Source: Bradyrhizobium hereditatis (GTDB lineage Bacteria; Pseudomonadota; Alphaproteobacteria; Rhizobiales; Xanthobacteraceae). Taken from it: 64,000 bases of DNA. Numbering within the stretch: the first letter of the stretch is position 1; the number at the start of each line of letters is the position of its first letter. The notes beneath the pieces are model-generated. The model was not told the DNA's origin. It saw only the letters and a list, made by a program, of their open reading frames with translations, and searched no databases. Below, in pieces: positions 58,281 through 64,000 of the stretch. The position numbers and the translations under genes were made by a program. Location: the NCBI RefSeq assembly GCF_020329435.1, contig NZ_JAGKJK010000003.1:372001-436000 (forward strand), read 5' to 3'.

Positions 58281-59600
58281 ATGGGCGACATACGAACCTT
58301 CCGGGACCACTTCCTCTCTCTGTATCAGTCCGCTGCGGCCGACTATGTGTCGCAGAAGCGCAAAGAGACGACAACAGAAGGCGCAGTCGAAGCGGCCGAT
58401 CCGCTGATGGAGGCGGTAAACGAGATTGCAGAGCTGAGGTCAAAAAACGCAAGCGAGATTCCTGACACCGAGGAAGGGATCGCCGATATCCCGAGGATCT
58501 GTGCCAGCCTGGGACTGCGATACCTGGAAGCGCTGGTCAGCGGTGACCACGCGCGCGCTGCACGCATTCAAGAGCAGATGACTGGCGGCACATGCGACCT
58601 GAAATGGGCCTCGACGCTCTCCGAATACGCAAAATTCTTCGGCGCCAATGGCAGTAGAGGCAAGATCCCGTATGTCCGCGCGGCAGAAGTCGGTGCGCAC
58701 ACGATCCCGATTGCAGCGGGCGCGCGCATCGCCGTCTTCGGCGACTGGGGCACTGGCGCGCAGCCGGCACGCCGAATATTGACAAGGATCAGAGAGCAAA
58801 AACCCGATGTGCTGCTTCACCTCGGAGACATCGACTATTCCGGCACTCCTGCGGAATGCCAAACGAACTTCGTCAATGTGATCCGATCGACGTTTGATCC
58901 TGCTATTCCGACCTTCACTCTGGCGGGCAATCACGACATGTATAGTGGCGGGCTAGGTTATTACGATCTCGCCAGGACGCTTAACGCGGGCGAGCAGGCG
59001 CAGAAAGCAAGCTTCTTCTGCCTGCGGTCCGCGGACGCCGCGTGGCAAATTCTGGCTATGGATACCGGCCTGCACGACTATAGTCCGATCTCTGTGACAG
59101 ACGCGCTCACGTTCGTCGAGGAAGACGAGCAGCAATGGCTAGAGCAGCGTGTCGCGGAATTTCCCGGAGAGACCATTCTGGTATCGCATCATCAGTTGTT
59201 CTCGGCATTTTCCCAGATCGGCAAGCCAAGAGGCGATGGGACCCTTCTGCCCTACAATCCGAACCTGCTCGCGCTCTTCGAACGTCTAAAGGCTAAGGGG
59301 AAAATCGCCGCATGGCTCTGGGGCCATGAGCATAATCTGTGCGTTTACCAGGGCTATCTCGGCTTGGAGCGCGGGAGGTGCATTGGCCACGGCGCGATTC
59401 CGATCTTCGAAGAAGAGAAACCATACGATGTGCTCAAGGGCATCGCCGACCCGCCCGGGCTTGTTGCAGGGACACAGTTGAATGTGAGCGACGGCGCCTA
59501 CGAACACGGCTTCGCCATGGTTGCGCTTGGGACGGGCGGAGGCAAGACCAAGGTGGAGTATTTCACCGAAAGCGGATTAAAGTACGCCGAGGAGCTCTAG
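58281..59600 (+). CDS. Calcineurin-like metallophosphoesterase
   Basis: 439 residues. A helical N-terminal 140 residues, possibly an adaptor domain, precedes the phosphoesterase. Motifs: GDWG (154-157), GDIDYSG (182-188), GNHD (216-219), SHH (302-304) and GHEH (348-351), all five metal sites. No signal peptide. Third gene of the operon starting with the protease-nuclease. Possible substrates are phosphoproteins, nucleotides or signalling cyclic nucleotides; nothing in the sequence decides. Confidence 0.87.
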   Translation: MGDIRTFRDHFLSLYQSAAADYVSQKRKETTTEGAVEAADPLMEAVNEIAELRSKNASEIPDTEEGIADIPRICASLGLRYLEALVSGDHARAARIQEQMTGGTCDLKWASTLSEYAKFFGANGSRGKIPYVRAAEVGAHTIPIAAGARIAVFGDWGTGAQPARRILTRIREQKPDVLLHLGDIDYSGTPAECQTNFVNVIRSTFDPAIPTFTLAGNHDMYSGGLGYYDLARTLNAGEQAQKASFFCLRSADAAWQILAMDTGLHDYSPISVTDALTFVEEDEQQWLEQRVAEFPGETILVSHHQLFSAFSQIGKPRGDGTLLPYNPNLLALFERLKAKGKIAAWLWGHEHNLCVYQGYLGLERGRCIGHGAIPIFEEEKPYDVLKGIADPPGLVAGTQLNVSDGAYEHGFAMVALGTGGGKTKVEYFTESGLKYAEEL

Positions 59601-59605
59601 CCTTC

Positions 59606-59842
59606 TCACCGACGCGGCGGACAGGCGGGGCAATCTGGTCCCGCCGCCTCCACTCCAGGCAAGGCGCCGAGAGCAGCCCTTCCTAGCGCATACAACGCAG
59701 GGGTGACCTTCAGCTTGAGGCCCTTCGCCTCGCACTCATCTGCGAATGCTTTGAGGGCTCCCTCGCGCTCCAGCATCGAGAGCACGTTGAAAACCGTCTC
59801 CACAGTCAATTCAATGTCCTTGCTTCCCGCCTGGCGTGCCAT
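59606..59842 (-). CDS. Small protein, 78 residues
   Basis: ATG with GGAGAGGAAG upstream. Helical first 60 residues (ELTVETVFNVLSMLEREGAL, AFADECEAKGLKLKV) and a Pro/Cys-rich tail (DCPACPP). It lies 28 bases after the lipoprotein gene, in the same orientation, and ends 5 bases from the convergent phosphoesterase gene. No family recognised. Confidence 0.6.
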   Translation of the reverse strand: MARQAGSKDIELTVETVFNVLSMLEREGALKAFADECEAKGLKLKVTPALYALGRAALGALPGVEAAGPDCPACPPRR

Positions 59843-59870
59843 GACGTCTTCCTCTCCTTCTATGCCGGTA

Positions 59871-60848
59871 CTACGGAAATCGCCCGATCCCGGTGCCTAG
59901 TCGCACGAGTGCATCCTGCGTATTGAAATCTCGCTGGCGATCCAGCGCAGCAGAGGCGGCCGCCTTCGAAGCCTCCTTCGGCGCGAGCGAAATTCTTCCG
60001 ATCTCATCGAACCGCGGCAATCCCGATTTGTTCGGCGGAAGACGGATCAGGATTATGATGGTGTGCATATCCTGTCGGCTGTTGTCCAAATTCACTGCAA
60101 GATTGGATGGGACGAACTTGCCGGCTACCGGATTTAGCTGGGTTGATGGATCGAAATTGCCGGTGAACTTCGTCGTGAAAGTAATCGTGTCGGTCATCTG
60201 GGCGGTGGTGTACTCGTTGTTTTCGCCCGCGAGATTTCCGAGCTGGTTCTGTACCAGGAAGCTATGCACAAGTGATCGAATCTTGAGCAGCCCGGCGGCG
60301 GGATAGATGGCATTAATCTGCTTAGGGACAATGTCGCACATGCCCTCTGTACTAAGTCGTGCGAGGCTATCAAAACTGTCGTAGACCCTGAAATGCCGCT
60401 TAACTTCCCTGGTTCGGTCGTTTTTTGCGGTAACGCCAATCTTGTCCGTTCCACTAGAAAACGTCTTCAGGAGAGTAAGATCGATTCCATTGCCGTTCAC
60501 CTCCGTCGAGTCGATGGTGAAGTCGTAGCTGATCGAGGTATCTTTGTAGAAAAGGAAAGGATCGCGAAGCTCTTTTACGAAGTAGTTCCAGTTGAGACTG
60601 CGGAAATACTCAGGCCGCGCGCGAAGCGTTTCGATCAATTCATCCTTGGTCATCCGCTGATACACGAACGGGCTTTTCGCGGCAGCAATGTTCGCGATGA
60701 TCTCCTCCCTGATCGCGTCGCGCGTCTGGCATCTAATGATTGTCGCGATCTCTTCGCTGGCGAAACCCGTGGTATCTTCCGGCAGCGGATAGATAGAGCA
60801 GCCACCTGTTGCCAGACATAACAGCGAGAAGAACGCCCGGCGAAACAT
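59871..60848 (-). CDS. Putative lipoprotein, 325 residues
   Basis: From ATG 60848 an N-terminal MFRRAFFSLLCLATGGCS is a lipoprotein signal with Cys17 as the lipidation site. The mature protein (IYPLPEDTTGFASEEIATII ...) has alpha/beta composition and no family that I know. A Met at 60884 is in frame but would push the signal peptide inward. It probably faces the periplasm; membership in the island is by proximity only. Confidence 0.72.
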   Translation of the reverse strand: MFRRAFFSLLCLATGGCSIYPLPEDTTGFASEEIATIIRCQTRDAIREEIIANIAAAKSPFVYQRMTKDELIETLRARPEYFRSLNWNYFVKELRDPFLFYKDTSISYDFTIDSTEVNGNGIDLTLLKTFSSGTDKIGVTAKNDRTREVKRHFRVYDSFDSLARLSTEGMCDIVPKQINAIYPAAGLLKIRSLVHSFLVQNQLGNLAGENNEYTTAQMTDTITFTTKFTGNFDPSTQLNPVAGKFVPSNLAVNLDNSRQDMHTIIILIRLPPNKSGLPRFDEIGRISLAPKEASKAAASAALDRQRDFNTQDALVRLGTGIGRFP

Positions 60849-61007
60849 TGGCGCACCCCGCAAGAAATGAAAATAAGCCCGCAAGTCCCGTCCCCCTTCG
60901 ACGCATCATGGCAACTCTATCGCTACCAGCGCTGGGGCAATCTGAGACCAGGGGAAATCCCTAGGTTGCATCGCCGGAAGCGTGTTCAAGCCGTTTTGGT
61001 GTGCTGG

Positions 61008-61044
61008 GACATAAAAGAGTGTCAAAGGACACAAAAGAGTGTCA
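61008..61044 (+). repeat. Tandem 17-base repeat
   Basis: GACATAAAAGAGTGTCA and GACACAAAAGAGTGTCA with a period of 20 bases. Each copy is nearly palindromic at its ends (GACA...TGTC), so it may be a pair of protein-binding sites. Confidence 0.6.
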
Positions 61045-61049
61045 CGCTT

Positions 61050-61549
61050 TTCGGCGCGGAATCTACCGAAAAACCCAACTCCCTGCGCGAGGGTGGCATC
61101 ACCGCGGCGGAAAACGGATCCAGCGTGGTTCTCTATGGCCAGATCGACGGCCGAAACATCTTTCTGACGGCGGACGCCGGATTGAAGGCTTTGGGGGTGG
61201 CCGTATCGTACGGGAACGCCATTGGTCTGCAGTTCGGAACCGCCCTAAACGTGTTTCGGGTGCCGCATCACGGCAGCCGCAGCAACATCTCCCCTACGCT
61301 TCTCAATCGGATCGTGGGGAATGTCTCAGGCTTGAACGAGAAATTCCATTGGTTGCGTCATCTCGGCGGGGCCTGATGATGAAACTCATCCCCGGCAAGT
61401 CGTGGTCAACGCGCTGATACGACGTGGTCTCGTGCCGCAGGATACAAAGGGAGGTATCCTTCTGTTCAATTACGGCGTACCGAACCGACCAAGGTTTCGG
61501 TCCGGCTCAAACGCTGCAGTTCGCGATCAGGGTGGAGGCCTACGATTGA
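61050..61549 (+). pseudogene. ComEC/Rec2-like MBL-fold hydrolase, C-terminal fragment
   Basis: The frame gives ITAAENGSSVVLYGQIDGRN, FLTADAGLKAL and FRVPHHGSRSNISPTLLNRI, the metallo-beta-lactamase part of ComEC-like competence/defence hydrolases. After 61320 shifted frames add SHPRQVVVNALIRRGL-like and QTLQFAIRVEAYD. The N-terminal metal motif is missing. Confidence 0.7.
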
Positions 61550-61633
61550 CGCGATGATGTCGGCATTTTCTTGATCCGGCCCAGATCCGACATGTGCCAC
61601 GCGGGTGATGGTTTCGCACCCGGGCCCCGGCGG

Positions 61634-62980
61634 TCACATCCGATTTCCCGCTGTGGGAAGCTCTTCCGGGTCGTCGGTCGCGATCGTCGGATCATTCAGG
61701 TCGTAGCTGAAGCCTTCGTACACGAAAGCGCTGCGGATGAGCTCGCAGTCCCTTTCGCTGACACCAGCCTGGCGGGCGACCGCGTACCAGGAGGCGCCAA
61801 CGGTTTCGATCATGCCGTCGATGATGCGAGTAGCCTCCTCCTGCGAGACGAGAAATCGCTCGCTTTGGGAAAGCAGATTGGTGCGGTTGGCGTACCGGCC
61901 CCAATCCCCGAAAGCCATCGCGAGATCACGGCGCTCAAGCGCGATCATCGGATTCGGCGTCAGATCGTAGGCAGGCGACAGCGACCAAGCCGTATCCTTT
62001 GCGACGATCGCGTGATTCCGAGGATGGTCGTCGGTGTTCGAAATCAGCGCATTGAAACATACGCGACGGAAGAGTTCCGGAAGATCCCTGGTCTGACTTG
62101 CCGTAGCGGCCCGCCGGACTTCGTCGGCGAGCAGCAGATAGGACCATTTGCGGCGTTTGTCCGCAGTATCGGGCGAGTCGTCCGCATCGATAAGCGTCAA
62201 GGCGCTCACCATTCGGCTACGCAAATATCCTTTCTCCGTTTTGTGACGGTCGAACCGCTTCACCAGGAGCACGTCGCGAGTACCGACGGTGGTCAATCGA
62301 CTTTCCGCGCACGAAATCCCGCACGAGCGCGCGAGTGTCAGCATCGCATGCTCGACGCGAGGATTATTCCACCGGTCGTCGGGATGCGAAAATTTGGCTA
62401 CCCAAAGCGCATCCTCATCTTCGACGGTCGCCTTCGGACGCGCGCCGCCCATGGACGTTCCGGCATTCAGAAGCGCTTCGGCCTGTTCGGCGTCGGCACC
62501 CGCGGGCTTTGGAGCATCCGGATCCCTCTCCGCCGCGACGATCTGGTCGGCGAGGTCGATGAGCTTGGCTAGATCGATAGTGCGATTGAATTTGCGCACA
62601 GGTGCCGGCGGTTCGACATTGAGACCGAAGCCGAGCGCGCCGGCGCGGTCGTCGGGCGAATTGAGCAGATACTGAATCTCTGTCGGTGCGACGTTGCCCA
62701 GCCGCTTCTCGATCAGTTTCCGCCCCCAGGCGTCGGGAGAACTGTCGCGAAGCGCTCCGAAGTTGCCCCGCAGCTTGGTCGTCCGGAACACCGGCACTTG
62801 AAGCTTGAGTTCGACCGGGTCGAATTCGACCCGGTCGTTTCGCGAGAGGTAGCTCTTGCCATAGACAAATTGGCCTACCGCCGTCCCTTGGCGGCCCGTA
62901 TCGAGTTGGTACCTCCCGGCGGTGACCGGTTCGGTTTGTCCTGGCAGCGTGATGTAGACGAAGCACTCCTCAGAAGGCAT
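61634..62980 (-). CDS. hipA: HipA-family serine/threonine kinase toxin
   Basis: 448 residues. The N-terminal subdomain (GRYQLDTGRQGTAVGQFVYG) and SPDAWGRKLIEKR precede the kinase core with the Gly-rich TSMGGARPKATVE, the catalytic SNTDDHPRNHAIV and the metal-binding SPAYDLTP. HipA phosphorylates aminoacyl-tRNA synthetases in the best studied case and induces dormancy. ATG 62980 with GGAGG upstream; it overlaps hipB by 11 bases. Confidence 0.92.
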   Translation of the reverse strand: MPSEECFVYITLPGQTEPVTAGRYQLDTGRQGTAVGQFVYGKSYLSRNDRVEFDPVELKLQVPVFRTTKLRGNFGALRDSSPDAWGRKLIEKRLGNVAPTEIQYLLNSPDDRAGALGFGLNVEPPAPVRKFNRTIDLAKLIDLADQIVAAERDPDAPKPAGADAEQAEALLNAGTSMGGARPKATVEDEDALWVAKFSHPDDRWNNPRVEHAMLTLARSCGISCAESRLTTVGTRDVLLVKRFDRHKTEKGYLRSRMVSALTLIDADDSPDTADKRRKWSYLLLADEVRRAATASQTRDLPELFRRVCFNALISNTDDHPRNHAIVAKDTAWSLSPAYDLTPNPMIALERRDLAMAFGDWGRYANRTNLLSQSERFLVSQEEATRIIDGMIETVGASWYAVARQAGVSERDCELIRSAFVYEGFSYDLNDPTIATDDPEELPTAGNRM

Positions 62981-63311
62981 TGCTGGGCCCTCCTCCGGTT
63001 CGCGCGCGCTCGCGCTCTTCGAGGCCGCTGAGGGCCAGTCCCTCTTCGTCGGTCTTCGGGTCGGCCACACCATCTAGCGTCTGAAGCAAATTCATGGCCC
63101 ACAGAGCTGCGACGTAGATGCCCGCGCTGGTACCGAGCTTGCCCTTTTCTGCGTCGGAGAGCACATGGCGATCCACACCGAGTTTTGCGGCGAGCTCTGA
63201 AAGGCTGAGGTTGCGCCGAAGCCGCGCCGTCCTGAGCTTGTTACCCAAGTTTTGCAGAGCTTCTTGGACAGCAATCGGCGGAGCATTTGTGAGTGCGCTG
63301 CGGGGCGGCAT
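62970..63311 (-). CDS. hipB: HipB-type XRE antitoxin/repressor
   Basis: 113 residues with an XRE helix-turn-helix at about 20-75 (LGNKLRTARLRRNLSLSELA, KLGVDRHVLSDAEKGK). Being first gene of the pair with hipA overlapping its end, it is the antitoxin and autorepressor. The upstream region has repeated CTTAAG palindromes suited as operators. Confidence 0.9.
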   Translation of the reverse strand: MPPRSALTNAPPIAVQEALQNLGNKLRTARLRRNLSLSELAAKLGVDRHVLSDAEKGKLGTSAGIYVAALWAMNLLQTLDGVADPKTDEEGLALSGLEERERARTGGGPSNAF

Positions 63312-63316
63312 GGCGT

Positions 63317-63438
63317 CTTAAGGCTCCCTTATCCAGGTTAAAGGCGTCTCATGGCTCCAAAAAGATAGGCCCGCTTCAGTCAAAAGTCAAGCCATTGGAA
63401 CCATAACCTGCCCTAAACTGCCTTAAGGGTGCCTTAAG
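63317..63438. promoter_or_regulatory. hipBA control region with CTTAAG repeats
   Basis: CTTAAG occurs at 63317, 63422 and 63433, twice as CCTTAAG spaced 11 bases (one helical turn) apart. The stretch between is AT-richer than its surroundings. Candidate HipB operators. Confidence 0.45.
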
Positions 63439-63681
63439 ATGCCAAGAGGTCCAAATTTGAAGTGCCCACGGAGCCGACCGCGCCCCCAGCTAGGCCGACA
63501 GGTTACGGGACGCTTCTCCACTCGCGGTTTCGGGCTCAAGCATCTGGAGGTGGCGTCCTGCGGGTGGCGATCAGAGTCGGCACTTCTTCGCACCCTGCGT
63601 TGACTCGATGGCATCGAGACCTACTTGCCTGTAATCGGCTTGCTCCATCTGCCGGCTAGAACAACAGTCGACTGTCTAACA

Positions 63682-64000
63682 TGAACGAACCGCTCGAACC
63701 GTCCGGTGAAGCGCATTCCGCCCGAACTCGCGTCGTTCGTCCGCGCGGTTCGCGAGGCACTTCATCCTTGAAATCTGGCTGTTCGGAAGCCGCGCGAGAG
63801 GGATTGCGATCCTGACAGCGACTGGGATCTGCTGGCCGTTCTACCGGACCACGCTCCGGACGAATTGACAGATCCGATTGCGACGTGGCGGATCGCGTGG
63901 AACGGTCGCTTTCCTGTAACCCTGCTCGCGACAAAGCTGCACGATCTGAAGGAAATCTGGGGGGTGCCCAACACGTTGGGATACAGTCTCTCGCGAGAGA
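63682..64000 (+). pseudogene. Nucleotidyltransferase (MNT/MntA-like), frameshifted, cut by window
   Basis: Pieces PELASFVRAVREALHP, then EIWLFGSRARG in a second frame and DCDPDSDWDLLAVLPDHAPD in a third, continuing to WGVPNTLGYSLSRE at the window end, match pol-beta-type nucleotidyltransferases; the GS-x-DSDWD catalytic motif is recognisable. Two single-base shifts break it. Confidence 0.7.

Noticed and set aside
1..64000. CRISPR arrays, rRNA and tRNA genes
   Set aside because: I looked for regularly spaced repeats, tRNA arms and rRNA-like sequence and saw none; a covariance-model scan would be decisive for tRNA.

Overview
This window looks like part of the symbiosis island of a nodulating, nitrogen-fixing Bradyrhizobium. 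The evidence is a fixR-nifA-fixA-fixB-fixC block, a complete nodABCSUIJ-nolO-nodZ set on the minus strand, two tandem nodD genes and nolA divergent from it, two nod boxes, type III effector genes with tts boxes, and many decayed insertion sequences. The genus call is inference from gene content and order.

Layout. 1-6.2 kb: fixC (cut by the window edge), a broken fixB, fixA, nifA and fixR, with -24/-12 promoters and a RegR-type box. 6.7-8.6 kb: a NopM-type LRR/NEL ubiquitin ligase effector. 9-11 kb: a nod box-driven sulfotransferase gene behind a copy of the nodD/nod box/leader module. 11.7-22.8 kb: the nodulation operon for synthesis, decoration (N-methyl, carbamoyl, fucosyl) and export of lipochitooligosaccharide signals. 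22.8-28 kb: nodD1, nodD2, nolA and three MerR-type promoters. 28-33.5 kb: an RpoN promoter, a solute-binding protein, HisC-like aminotransferase, luciferase-like monooxygenase and a small secreted protein.

33.5-45.7 kb is a graveyard: frameshifted transsulfuration enzyme, DUF2285, XRE, DUF3800 and mobile mystery A/B genes, and two decayed IS21-type elements of opposite orientation that flank an intact, repeat-built, tts box-controlled effector candidate with a basic nuclear-localisation-like cluster.

45.7-60.9 kb is the most unusual part. Three genes joined by ATGA overlaps encode a trypsin-like protease, a trypsin-like protease fused to a P-loop NTPase, and a 1081-residue STAND NTPase. Divergently lie a tyrosinase and a DUF2182 membrane protein, then a trypsin-like protease fused to a NUC1 nuclease, a small membrane protein and a calcineurin-like phosphoesterase. 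Two of the proteases share a homologous module ahead of the catalytic domain. The whole resembles protease/STAND biological-conflict islands, but this combination is not one I recognise. The window ends with a hipBA toxin-antitoxin pair, a ComEC-like hydrolase pseudogene and a broken nucleotidyltransferase gene.
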